From assembly GCF_947500835.1 (NCBI RefSeq), contig NZ_CANMTQ010000016.1, positions 1 through 60,353 of the forward strand: 60,353 nt of DNA, written 5' to 3'. The position numbers and the translations under genes are program-made. The notes under the pieces were generated by a model. It was not told where the DNA came from, did no database searches, and was given only the letters and a program-made list of their open reading frames with translations. Of this stretch, positions 1 to 7,903 are shown in pieces; the first letter of the stretch is position 1; each line of letters begins with the position of its first letter. The stretch comes from an uncultured Halomonas sp. (GTDB lineage: Bacteria > Pseudomonadota > Gammaproteobacteria > Pseudomonadales > Halomonadaceae).

Positions 1-108
1 ATCGTCGCCATCAACAAGGACGAGGACGCGCCGATCTTCCAGGTGGCGGACTATGGGTTGGTGGGGGATCTGTTCGACATTCTGCCGGAGCTGGAACAAA
101 AGTTGTGA
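1..108 (+). CDS. etfA: Electron transfer flavoprotein alpha subunit, C-terminal end (partial)
   Basis: The window opens inside this gene; 35 codons and the TGA are present. The residues include VADYGLVGDLFDILPEL, the typical C-terminal segment of EtfA. In this family that part belongs to the FAD-binding domain, which passes electrons from acyl-CoA and other dehydrogenases to ETF-ubiquinone oxidoreductase. The start and most of the protein lie outside the window. A terminator-like hairpin follows 20 bases downstream, so this is probably the last gene of its operon. The identification rests on a short but characteristic tail. Confidence 0.85.
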   Translation: MVAINKDEDAPIFQVADYGLVGDLFDILPELEQKL

Positions 109-128
109 CCTGAAAATGCCGTGAAAAG

Positions 129-155
129 CCGGTGCCTGCAGAGGTGCCGGTTTTT
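129..155 (+). terminator. Rho-independent terminator after etfA
   Basis: An 8-bp stem (CCGGTGCC / GGTGCCGG, with two central G-U pairs) closes a TGCAGA loop and is followed at once by five T residues. It sits 20 bases after the etfA stop codon. Confidence 0.7.
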
Positions 156-163
156 ATGTCCTT

Positions 164-226
164 GTAGGAGCTCGCTTCAGCGAGCGATGGAGTATCCCCC
201 CATCGCCCGATGAATCGGGCTCCTAC
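164..226. repeat. REP-like element, inverted pair
   Basis: Two head-to-head units lie within outer arms GTAGGAGC (164-171) and GCTCCTAC (219-226). Unit one carries the hairpin GCTCGC-TTCA-GCGAGC (170-185). Unit two carries GCCCGA-TGAA-TCGGGC (205-220). A central dyad GCGATGG / CCATCGC (184-190 and 200-206) joins them. This is the architecture of paired REP (BIME) sequences. A related single unit lies at 49170-49193. It falls between the etfA terminator and the 3' end of xthA, where such repeats are typically found. Confidence 0.7.
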
Positions 227-246
227 CAAAACCAGTGGACCAGCTA

Positions 247-1068
247 TTAGGGAAAAGTAAGATCGGCCCACACCGGTGCATGATCCGAGGGCTTGTGCAT
301 GGCGCGCAGTTCGTAGTCGATGCCGGCGCCGCTTACCTTGTCGGTCAATGGTGGGCTGACAAGGATGTAGTCGATGCGAAGGCCGCGCTTGGGGACGCGT
401 TCGAAAGCCTTGGAACGATAGTCGAACCAGCTGAAGTGATCGGTACTATCAGGATGGCAAATCCGATAGCAATCCTGCATACCCCATTCCTTGATGCGAC
501 CCAGCCATTCCCGTTCGATAGGCTGGAAGCTGGTCTTGCCCTCGCGCAGCCAGCGCTTGCGGTTGGGCTCCCCGATACCGATATCGATGTCTTCCGGCGA
601 GATATTGAAGTCGCCCATAATGGCAATGCGCTCAGCGGGGGAGTGATCCTCTTCAAGCAATCGGGCAAGCTGGGCGTAGAAGCGCTGCTTGTAAGGAAAC
701 TTGGTGGGGTGATCGATATTCTCACCTTGAGGAAAATAACCGTTCCATACGGTCAGGGGCTCTCCATCGGGGCAGATCATGCGCACGCCGATCATGCGTT
801 TCTGGGCATCTTCGGTATCGTCCGGGAAGCCGTAAAAAACCGCCTGAGGTTCCTGACGGCAGAGCAGGGCTACGCCGTAGTGGCCTTTCTGGCCATGATA
901 ATAAACGTGATAGCCAAGTGCAGCGACGGCTTCAAGAGGGAAGTCGTCGTTATGTACCTTGGTTTCCTGCAAGCCGATGACATCCGGTGAATGCGCCTCG
1001 ATCAATGCCTCGAGCTGGTGCAGGCGGGCGCGAAGACCATTGATGTTGAATGAGACCAGTCGCATCAT
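247..1068 (-). CDS. xthA: Exodeoxyribonuclease III
   Basis: The 273-residue product belongs to the exonuclease III / AP endonuclease family of the endonuclease-exonuclease-phosphatase fold. It removes 3'-blocking groups and cuts at abasic sites in base-excision repair. Visible motifs are the N-terminal SFNINGLRAR, the metal-binding glutamate in GLQETKV, GDFNISPEDID, and the C-terminal DYILVS and SDHAPVW with the catalytic Asp and His. The gene begins with two consecutive ATG codons; an AAGGA upstream is better spaced for the second, so the protein may be 272 residues. It overlaps the stop of the small upstream gene by 4 bases, which suggests translational coupling. Confidence 0.93.
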   Translation of the reverse strand: MMRLVSFNINGLRARLHQLEALIEAHSPDVIGLQETKVHNDDFPLEAVAALGYHVYYHGQKGHYGVALLCRQEPQAVFYGFPDDTEDAQKRMIGVRMICPDGEPLTVWNGYFPQGENIDHPTKFPYKQRFYAQLARLLEEDHSPAERIAIMGDFNISPEDIDIGIGEPNRKRWLREGKTSFQPIEREWLGRIKEWGMQDCYRICHPDSTDHFSWFDYRSKAFERVPKRGLRIDYILVSPPLTDKVSGAGIDYELRAMHKPSDHAPVWADLTFP

Positions 1069-1328
1069 GATTCCTTGCTGTTATCGTCTTCCTGACCTGG
1101 CTTTGCGACCGGTTCGGTGACATGCAGATCCAGTGTGGGAGCGCTACGCTCACGTTCGAGTTTGCGCGCCGCCTGGGCCTTGCGTTGCTGACGCTTCTTC
1201 TCGACATAGCGTCTGGAGGGTGTAACTTCATCGGGATTGTCCCGGCGCCATTTACGATAATCCTTGCGCTTGCCGGTGCGGATGCTCACCTTGTCGGCGA
1301 GTGAACGAGTCTTTTTTCTGCGCGTCAT
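1065..1328 (-). CDS. Small highly basic protein of unknown function
   Basis: This 87-residue ORF starts at ATG with AGGA upstream and ends in a 4-base overlap with xthA, which supports real translation and co-transcription. The first two thirds are very rich in Lys and Arg (MTRRKKTRS, KRKDYRKWRR, EKKRQQRKAQAARKLERE) and probably form a basic helix. The tail is acidic (GQEDDNSKES). There is no signal peptide or membrane segment. I do not recognise a family. The charge pattern would suit a nucleic-acid or ribosome-associated protein, but that is inference only. Confidence 0.6.
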   Translation of the reverse strand: MTRRKKTRSLADKVSIRTGKRKDYRKWRRDNPDEVTPSRRYVEKKRQQRKAQAARKLERERSAPTLDLHVTEPVAKPGQEDDNSKES

Positions 1329-1507
1329 GATTGCGATCCTGAATTCTGTGCAGTTGATTCTACCAGCCCTGCAACACCCTGCCGACCGTCATCCTGCCTG
1401 GCACGGTGCCTGAATATCGGCAAACGCGCCCAAGCCGCGAATGGCTGTTACAATGACCGGGCATTTTGCTCGATATCCATTCAACAACGGAACATTACCC
1501 CACGCCT

Positions 1508-2782
1508 ATGAGTGAGTTGGAAAAGGCTTCTACACCAGCCCAGAACCGCCGCCCGAAGCGTCGGCGTCGCAAGCCGCGCAAGTCTCAGTCAAGCTGGGAT
1601 CTGCGTCACTTCCAGGTACCGCAGGTAGCAGGAAAATGGCGCTTCCACGACTTCGATCTGCCTTTGCCACTGATGCACGCCATCCATGCCTTGGGTTTCG
1701 AATACTGCACACCGATCCAGGCTGAGGCCTTGAGCCAGACATTGCTCGGCGGCGATGTGGTGGGCAAGGCACAGACTGGTACCGGCAAGACCGCTGCCTT
1801 TCTGATTTCGATGCTGGCTTACTTCCTTGAAGAAGAGACGCCAGACGGCCAGAAAACGGGTGCACCCCGCGCGTTGATCATCGCGCCGACTCGGGAGCTT
1901 GCGCTGCAGATCGAAAAAGATGCCAAGGCGCTGGCACGTTTCACCTCGCTGAATGTCGCCAGCGTCGTGGGTGGCATGGATTATCAGAAGCAGCGCGATA
2001 ATCTTGGCAAGCCGGTAGATATTCTGGTTGCCACCCCCGGTCGTCTGCTCGATTTCCACCAGAAGCGCGACGTGGACTTGGGCGAGGTCGAGGTGCTGGT
2101 GCTGGACGAAGCGGATCGTATGCTGTCGATGGGATTCATCCCAGACGTCAAGCGCATCATCCGCTACACGCCCAAGACCGAGGAGCGACAGACGTTCCTG
2201 TTCTCGGCAACTTTCACCCAGGACATTCTCAACCTGGCCAGCCAGTGGACTCACAAGCCTGCATACGTCGAGATCGAAGTGACCGTCGATAACGCGGCGG
2301 ATATCGATCAGCGGGTTTATATGGTCAGCGACGATGACAAACAGCGTCTGCTGGTCAATCTGCTCAAGCAAGAAAGTTTCGATCGGGTCATGGTGTTTGG
2401 CAATCGTCGGGATCTGGTGCGCAAGCTCGATACGGTATTGCGCAAGGCAGGTGTCGATGTAGCCATGTTGTCCGGTGATGTGCCCCAGAATCAGCGCATA
2501 AAGACCCTCGAGCGTTTTCGCGAAGGGGAGCTGACGGTGCTGGTAGCAACAGACGTGGCCGGTCGCGGCATCCATATCGATGACGTCAGCCATGTGATCA
2601 ACTATACCTTGCCGGAAGATCCGGAAGACTACGTGCATCGTATTGGCCGTACTGGCCGGGCCGGCGCCAAGGGCGTGTCGATCAGCTTCGTCGGTGAGGA
2701 AGATGCCTTCTCTTTACCCGAGATCGAGACGTTCATCAACGACAAGCTTCCCTGCGAGCATCCGCCGGAAGGACTGCTCTGA
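1508..2782 (+). CDS. rhlB: DEAD-box ATP-dependent RNA helicase RhlB
   Basis: The 424-residue product is a DEAD-box helicase of the RhlB type, which in gammaproteobacteria unwinds RNA for the degradosome. Motifs in order from the ATG at 1508: Q-motif FEYCTPIQAEAL, Walker A AQTGTGKT (88-95), PTREL (117), DEAD (200-203), SAT (233-235), then the helicase C-terminal domain with VATDVAGRGIHIDDV and HRIGRTGRAG. The N terminus is strongly basic (RRPKRRRRKPRK), as in pseudomonad RhlB. An in-frame TTG at 1466 would add 14 residues; I prefer the ATG, although neither start has a strong ribosome-binding site. dinG follows after 3 bases, so the two are probably co-transcribed. Confidence 0.88.
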   Translation: MSELEKASTPAQNRRPKRRRRKPRKSQSSWDLRHFQVPQVAGKWRFHDFDLPLPLMHAIHALGFEYCTPIQAEALSQTLLGGDVVGKAQTGTGKTAAFLISMLAYFLEEETPDGQKTGAPRALIIAPTRELALQIEKDAKALARFTSLNVASVVGGMDYQKQRDNLGKPVDILVATPGRLLDFHQKRDVDLGEVEVLVLDEADRMLSMGFIPDVKRIIRYTPKTEERQTFLFSATFTQDILNLASQWTHKPAYVEIEVTVDNAADIDQRVYMVSDDDKQRLLVNLLKQESFDRVMVFGNRRDLVRKLDTVLRKAGVDVAMLSGDVPQNQRIKTLERFREGELTVLVATDVAGRGIHIDDVSHVINYTLPEDPEDYVHRIGRTGRAGAKGVSISFVGEEDAFSLPEIETFINDKLPCEHPPEGLL

Positions 2783-2785
2783 CGC

Positions 2786-4924
2786 ATGCTCGATGAGGCG
2801 TTGAAAGAAGAGATCCAGGGTGCTTACCGTCAGGTGCTCGAAGGGCTCGATCTGACCCCGCGCTACGGCCAGCGGCTGATGATTGCCGAGATCGCACGTA
2901 CGCTATCCGGCATCGAGGCGGATGAAAACGGTCGGCGGGTTTCCAACGAGCATGTCTGCGTGCTCGAGGCGGGTACCGGTACTGGTAAGACCCTGGCTTA
3001 TCTGCTGGCCGCCTTGCCTGTGGCGCGTGCTCGAGGTAAGCGCCTGATCGTGTCCACCGCCACGGTTGCTTTACAGGAGCAGGTGCTGCATCAGGACCTG
3101 CCATCTCTCAAGCAGCACAGCGGTCTGCATTTCGATTATGCCCTGGCCAAGGGGCGCGGCCGCTATCTGTGCGTGGCCAAGCTCGACCAGGCGTTGGATG
3201 GTGTCGAAGGCAATCCTACGCTATCGCTGTTCGAGCAGGCGCTGGAATCTCGCGATGGGGATGATTTTCATGGGCTGGTTCAGGAAATGGCCGAGGCCTA
3301 TGGTAATGGACGCTGGGAAGGCGATCGGGATAGCTGGCCGGTCTCGATCGCCGATAGCAGCTGGCGACAGCTGACCACGGATCATCGCCAGTGCACCAAT
3401 CGGCGCTGCGGTCATTTCGGCGCCTGTGCGTTCTTTCGTGCCCGGCGTCATCTCGACCAGGCCGATATCATCGTAACCAATCACGATCTGGTGCTGGCGG
3501 ATCTCTCCCTCGGCGGCGGCTTGGTACTGCCATCGCCCAAGGACTGCATCTATATCTTCGATGAAGGGCATCATCTGCCGGACAAGGCGCTGGAGCACTT
3601 CTATCACCGCTTCGGGGTCAATGCGGCGCTGCGCTGGCTGCGTACCCTCAAGAAATCCCTCACCGAGCTCAACACAGCCCTGGGCGCTCAACCCACCCTG
3701 GCCCGGCTGTTGGCGGGTTTTCCCGATTTGATCGCTGCCATCGAGCCGCGTCTTGGTGAGGCCTATTCACTTGGTCATCAGCTGGCGGAGCTGCCTAACG
3801 GGGCGGGTGACGATACACGCCATCATCGCTTCGCCATGGGGCGTGCGCCACAGCCCTTGCGCGAGATGGCGTCGGCACTGGTCGTGCCGTTTGCCGAGAT
3901 GTCACGCAATCTCGAAAGTATGGCGGATATCCTGCGGGAAAGCCTCGATCCGGATAAGGCCACCGGCTTGCCTCGTGAGCAGGCGGAGCCCTGGTTGCCC
4001 TTGGTCGCCTTGCTGCAGGGCCGCGCCCTGGAGGCCAGTGCCCTGTGGCAGGCCATGGCCGCGGACGATACCCAGGGCGAACCGCCCCAGGCGCGCTGGT
4101 TGACCTTCGATCAACAAGGCGGCGATGCGGAGTTAACCTTCTCCGCCAGCCCGGTGTCCGCGGCGGAAACCCTGGCTCGCTATCTATGGGGCAGCTGTTA
4201 TGGTGCGGTGATCACCTCGGCTACTTTGACGGCGCTAGGGCGTTTTGAACGACTGCAGGAGCGGGCGGGGCTTGCCAATCGCTACCGATACCAGTGTCTG
4301 CCAAGCCCCTTCGACTATTCCAAGGCAGTACTCAGCGTGCCTTACGAGGCGGTGGACCCCAGCGATCGTGAGGGCCATGAGCGTGCCATCGTCGAGTTCG
4401 TCACGGCACTTGGAGACAAGGAGGCGGCGCTGGTGCTGTTCTCCTCGCGGGCTCAACTGAGAGCGGTGGAAAAGGCGCTGCCCAGAGCTCAGCAGGAACG
4501 CGTATTGGCTCAGGACCGATTACCCAAGCGCGAGCTGATCGATCGTCATCGCAAGCGTATCGATGCGGGGGAGAGCAGCGTCATCTTTGGTCTTGCAAGT
4601 TTTGCCGAAGGGATCGATCTGCCCGGTGATTATCTGACTCATGTGGTGGTCACCCGACTGCCTTTTGCCGTGCCGGATGATCCGGTGGGGGCGACGCTTG
4701 CCGAGTGGATCGAGAGCCGTGGCGGCAACCCCTTCATGCGCATCTCGGTACCGGATGCCTCGATCAAGCTGGTCCAGGCCTGTGGTCGGTTGATTCGCAA
4801 GGAGTCCGATCAGGGTCGCATCACGCTACTCGATCGGCGGGTGCTGACCCGGCGTTACGGACGAGCGCTGCTTGATTCCCTGCCGCCATTCCGGCGTGAA
4901 ATCGACGGTCAGCCGCAAGTTTGA
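2786..4924 (+). CDS. dinG: ATP-dependent DNA helicase DinG
   Basis: This is a 712-residue superfamily 2 iron-sulfur helicase of the DinG/XPD group, a 5'-3' helicase that resolves R-loops and other replication blocks. Visible are Walker A EAGTGTGKT (61-69), the four cluster cysteines (C119, C193, C198, C204), the DEAH-like box DEGH (249-252), and motifs V/VI in GLASFAEGIDLPG and QACGRLIRKESDQGR. The length is normal. In E. coli dinG is LexA-controlled; I see no LexA-like box before rhlB-dinG here. The two helicase genes form one unit that ends at the shared terminator before the convergent aroF. Confidence 0.93.
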   Translation: MLDEALKEEIQGAYRQVLEGLDLTPRYGQRLMIAEIARTLSGIEADENGRRVSNEHVCVLEAGTGTGKTLAYLLAALPVARARGKRLIVSTATVALQEQVLHQDLPSLKQHSGLHFDYALAKGRGRYLCVAKLDQALDGVEGNPTLSLFEQALESRDGDDFHGLVQEMAEAYGNGRWEGDRDSWPVSIADSSWRQLTTDHRQCTNRRCGHFGACAFFRARRHLDQADIIVTNHDLVLADLSLGGGLVLPSPKDCIYIFDEGHHLPDKALEHFYHRFGVNAALRWLRTLKKSLTELNTALGAQPTLARLLAGFPDLIAAIEPRLGEAYSLGHQLAELPNGAGDDTRHHRFAMGRAPQPLREMASALVVPFAEMSRNLESMADILRESLDPDKATGLPREQAEPWLPLVALLQGRALEASALWQAMAADDTQGEPPQARWLTFDQQGGDAELTFSASPVSAAETLARYLWGSCYGAVITSATLTALGRFERLQERAGLANRYRYQCLPSPFDYSKAVLSVPYEAVDPSDREGHERAIVEFVTALGDKEAALVLFSSRAQLRAVEKALPRAQQERVLAQDRLPKRELIDRHRKRIDAGESSVIFGLASFAEGIDLPGDYLTHVVVTRLPFAVPDDPVGATLAEWIESRGGNPFMRISVPDASIKLVQACGRLIRKESDQGRITLLDRRVLTRRYGRALLDSLPPFRREIDGQPQV

Positions 4925-4954
4925 CCTTATTCTGACAATCGCCGAGCGAATGCA

Positions 4955-4981
4955 AACGGGCCTGTCTTCGACAGGCCCGTT
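4955..4981. terminator. Bidirectional terminator hairpin between dinG and aroF
   Basis: A perfect 11-bp inverted repeat (AACGGGCCTGT / ACAGGCCCGTT) with a 5-base loop lies between two convergent genes. T-runs are weak on both sides, so termination efficiency is uncertain, but the placement and stem strength fit a shared terminator. Confidence 0.7.
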
Positions 4982-4996
4982 CTTGTGAAGAAAACC

Positions 4997-6076
4997 TCAA
5001 GCAGCTTCGTGACGCTTTCCAAGCACCGGGCGCAGTTTTTCCGCCATGTCGTGAAAGCTTTTCACCGTGGTGCCCCAATCGATGCAGGCATCGGTGATCG
5101 ATACGCCGTACTGCAACTGACTGCGGTCTTCCGGCATTTTCTGGTTTCCCCAGCCCAGGTGTGATTCGACCATTAGCCCCATGATCGAGCGGTTGCCCTC
5201 GAGGATCTGGTTGGTGACATTTTCCATCACCAACGGCTGTAGGGCAGGGTCCTTGTTGGAATTGGCATGGGAGCAGTCGATCATGATGTTGCTCTTGACG
5301 CCGCCTTTGTTCAGCTCCTGTTCTGCCAGGGTCACGCTGACGCTATCGTAATTGGGCTTGCCGTTACCCCCGCGTAGCACCACGTGGCCGTAGGCATTGC
5401 CGCGGGTGCGAATGATCGCTACCTGCCCTGCCTGGTCGATCCCCAGGAAATTATGCGGATGCGCCACGGACTGCAGGGCATTGATGGCAACGTCCAGGCT
5501 GCCATCGGTGCCGTTCTTGAAACCGACCGGACAGGAGAGACCCGAGGCCATTTCCCGATGAGTCTGGGATTCCGTGGTGCGTGCGCCCACCGCGGACCAG
5601 CTGATGCAATCTTGAATGTATTGTGGAGAAATCGGATCAAGCGCCTCGGTGGCAAGGGGCAACCCCATTTCGCTGAGCTCCACCAGCAGATTGCGAGCAA
5701 TGTGTAGCCCTTCTTCGATCTCGAATGAGTCGTTGAGATGGGGGTCGTTGATCAACCCCTTCCAGCCTACGGTGGTACGCGGCTTTTCAAAGTAGACACG
5801 CATCACGATATACAGGCTATCGCTGACTTCCTCGGCCAGTTGTTTCAGGCGCCTGGCATAGTCTCTAGCGGCAACGATGTCGTGGATCGAGCAAGGACCG
5901 ACGACCATCAGCAACCGGGAATCCTGTCCATCCAGAATGCGCTGTATGGTATGCCGACCTTCGATGACCGTTCTTTCCGCAGCCTCGGTCAACGGCACTT
6001 CTTTTTTCAATTCTTCCGGTGTGATGAGCACATCCTGAGCAAGGACGTTGAGATTATTAACCTGTTGATCGGACAT
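4997..6076 (-). CDS. aroF: 3-deoxy-7-phosphoheptulonate (DAHP) synthase, class I AroFGH type
   Basis: The 359-residue enzyme condenses phosphoenolpyruvate with erythrose 4-phosphate, the entry step of the shikimate pathway. Family signatures are GPCSIHD, MRVYFEKPRTTVGWKGLINDP, ARTTESQTHREMASGLS, PVGFKNGTDGS, DCSHANSNKD and YGVSITDACI. The N-terminal extension (DVLITPEELKKEVPL) and LPLATEALDP resemble the tyrosine-sensitive E. coli AroF more than AroG or AroH, so I use that symbol. The actual feedback ligand is not proven. The gene diverges from rpoE across about 285 bases. I found no clear TyrR box or Trp/Tyr leader peptide in its short upstream region. Confidence 0.9.
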   Translation of the reverse strand: MSDQQVNNLNVLAQDVLITPEELKKEVPLTEAAERTVIEGRHTIQRILDGQDSRLLMVVGPCSIHDIVAARDYARRLKQLAEEVSDSLYIVMRVYFEKPRTTVGWKGLINDPHLNDSFEIEEGLHIARNLLVELSEMGLPLATEALDPISPQYIQDCISWSAVGARTTESQTHREMASGLSCPVGFKNGTDGSLDVAINALQSVAHPHNFLGIDQAGQVAIIRTRGNAYGHVVLRGGNGKPNYDSVSVTLAEQELNKGGVKSNIMIDCSHANSNKDPALQPLVMENVTNQILEGNRSIMGLMVESHLGWGNQKMPEDRSQLQYGVSITDACIDWGTTVKSFHDMAEKLRPVLGKRHEAA

Positions 6077-6360
6077 TCAGATACCTGTAACGATTCGCGC
6101 TTGGGAACAATGTTGTCTACTATCGCTTGTCGTCCGTGGAAAAATCAATGATTCAAGGTGGTTCCTCGTTATCAATCGAGGATTTCAAGCATCATTGCTT
6201 TTGATCGGGTATCGGGAAAACAGGAATGCTTGTGTATAGTCGTTCTTTCATTTTTAGACCGCGGACCGCCAACATGATCCGGAGTAGCGCCAACGCGTAC
6301 ATCGTCTATTTCAAGGCTATCTTGCGCCGGAAACATCCTGCCCGTACGGGGAGGGAGTGA

Positions 6361-6966
6361 ATGGGCAATAGGGAAACCGACCAACAACTCGTATTGCGGG
6401 CTCAGAAGGGGGATACACGCGCTTTCGATTTGTTGGTGAAAAAGTATCAACACAAGATCTTGGGGTTGATCGGGCGCTATGTGCATGATCACGCAGAAGT
6501 ACAGGATGTCGCTCAGGAAGCGTTTATCAAGGCCTATCGTGCACTAGGTAAATTTCGTGCCGAAAGCGCTTTCTATACCTGGATGTACCGCATCGCCATC
6601 AATACCGCGAAGAACCATCTTGTCTCCAAGGGGCGTCGTCCTCCAGGTAGCGATCTGGATATCAACGATGCAGAGATCGTCGACCATAGTGGACGCCTGG
6701 CGGATTCGGAAACGCCAGAAGCTTCCCTCGCTCGTGATGAATTGGAAACCGCTATTTTTGCGGCGATAGAAGCGCTTCCGGAGGATTTGCGTACCGCCAT
6801 CACGTTGCGTGAGCTTGATGGTCTTTCTTATGAAGATATTGCCAATATCATGCAGTGTCCGGTGGGAACCGTGCGCTCGCGTATCTTTCGTGCCAGAGAA
6901 GCCGTCGACAAGCATATTCAGCCGCTACTGTCGCGCAGCGACAGCGAAGGAGTTGTACATGAGTGA
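6361..6966 (+). CDS. rpoE: RNA polymerase sigma factor RpoE / AlgU
   Basis: This is a 201-residue group 4 (ECF) sigma factor controlling the envelope-stress response. Region 2 spans roughly residues 20-85 (DLLVKKYQHKILGLI, DVAQEAFIKAYRAL, FYTWMYRIAINTAKNHL). Region 4 covers LPEDLRTAITLRELDGLSYEDIA through PVGTVRSRIFRAR. It starts at ATG after a GGGAGGGA ribosome-binding site. The partner genes rseA, rseB, rseC and mucD follow, as in the algU-mucABCD cluster of pseudomonads. Such sigma factors are held inactive by RseA and released by regulated proteolysis. A 187-base gap separates it from rseA. Confidence 0.95.
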   Translation: MGNRETDQQLVLRAQKGDTRAFDLLVKKYQHKILGLIGRYVHDHAEVQDVAQEAFIKAYRALGKFRAESAFYTWMYRIAINTAKNHLVSKGRRPPGSDLDINDAEIVDHSGRLADSETPEASLARDELETAIFAAIEALPEDLRTAITLRELDGLSYEDIANIMQCPVGTVRSRIFRAREAVDKHIQPLLSRSDSEGVVHE

Positions 6967-7098
6967 AGTGGTAAAATTTTATAAAAAACACTGAACTGTC
7001 CGCGTTAAGCGACGTCATAGGGAGTGTTCGCACCTTATGAGTGCCGGGGGAAAGGTCCACGTGGCAATATTTGTGGATCATCAATGAACCAAGTGAAA

Positions 7099-7118
7099 AT
7101 AACGAGCTATAACGAGCT
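7099..7118. repeat. 10-bp perfect tandem repeat between rpoE and rseA
   Basis: ATAACGAGCT occurs twice in direct succession, 36 bases before the rseA start. It could be a slippage duplication or a tandem protein-binding site; the sequence alone does not decide. Confidence 0.5.
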
Positions 7119-7153
7119 CGACTGTGCGTCTTATTTGATGTGGGGGTGTTGAA

Positions 7154-7903
7154 ATGAAGGACAACTGTCGCGAATCGCTGTCCGTTTTGATGGACAATGA
7201 AGGCGATGAACTGGAATTGCGTCGCGTTCTAAAATCACTCACTGATCAAGCGGACGATAGCCAGGCTTGGCGACGTTATCATCTCGTGCGAAGTCTGATG
7301 CAACGAGATCACTCCATTGATGTGTCCTCAGACATCTCCGAGCGCGTGCTGACCAGTCTCGAAAACGAACCTGCCCCTCGGGTTTCTTCACATGACGCCT
7401 CGACGGACAAGTCATCGTCTCAGAGTGGCGGTCTTTCCTTTGCCGGCAGTGCTGCTGTTGCCGCTACTGTTTCTCTTATGGTGATTCTGGGCGCACAGTT
7501 CTATAACAGTGATGGTGGTACCGGTACCTCGCCAGAAGTGGTCAATGGCAACAACAGCGGGATTGTCGATGCCAACACCGAGTTTGGCTCGAGTGTGCAA
7601 CCAGCCTCTATCTCCACCCCTAATTCCAGTGATCGTGTCTTGCCATCGCTCGGCGTCGCGACCTTGCCGTCGTTTCGCCCCTCTACTGCCTATGGCAATG
7701 GTCTTTTGGAAGTAGGTTTCGGTATCGATGAACCCATGTTCATGGCACCCCATACCCCAGCCTCATTGCGTACCGAGAAAGAGCAATCGCAACTGCTACA
7801 GCATTATCTGAACCGACATGCCGAAGGCGCTGCGCATCGCTCCGGTGAGGCCTGGATACCGCTGTTACGCGCTTCTTCCCAGGAAACGTCGAGTATCCGC
7901 TGA
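7154..7903 (+). CDS. rseA: Anti-sigma-E factor RseA / MucA
   Basis: The 249-residue protein has the RseA organisation: a cytoplasmic N-terminal sigma-binding domain opening with CRESLSVLMDNEGDELELRRVL and QAWRRYHLVRSLM; a Ser-rich linker; one membrane segment at about residues 94-117; and a periplasmic tail. In the family it sequesters RpoE at the inner membrane until DegS- and RseP-type proteases cleave it. The start ATG follows a GGGGGTG ribosome-binding site. Its stop overlaps the rseB start (TGATG). The periplasmic part is long, about 130 residues. Confidence 0.9.
   Translation: MKDNCRESLSVLMDNEGDELELRRVLKSLTDQADDSQAWRRYHLVRSLMQRDHSIDVSSDISERVLTSLENEPAPRVSSHDASTDKSSSQSGGLSFAGSAAVAATVSLMVILGAQFYNSDGGTGTSPEVVNGNNSGIVDANTEFGSSVQPASISTPNSSDRVLPSLGVATLPSFRPSTAYGNGLLEVGFGIDEPMFMAPHTPASLRTEKEQSQLLQHYLNRHAEGAAHRSGEAWIPLLRASSQETSSIR

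Noticed and set aside
235..990. 251-residue open frame antisense to xthA
   Set aside because: It lies almost entirely inside xthA on the opposite strand; the xthA frame carries all catalytic motifs.
1329..1507. Possible LexA-type site before rhlB-dinG (CTGTGCAG near 1346)
   Set aside because: The pattern lacks the CTGT-N8-ACAG spacing; dinG is therefore not called SOS-regulated here.
1589..2638. 349-residue open frame antisense to rhlB
   Set aside because: It lies wholly within a clear DEAD-box helicase gene and has no motif of its own.
6077..6360. Sigma-E autoregulatory promoter for rpoE
   Set aside because: No GAACTT-type -35 with a properly spaced -10 was found in this gap; the best -10-like hexamer (TATAGT near 6237) lacks a matching -35.
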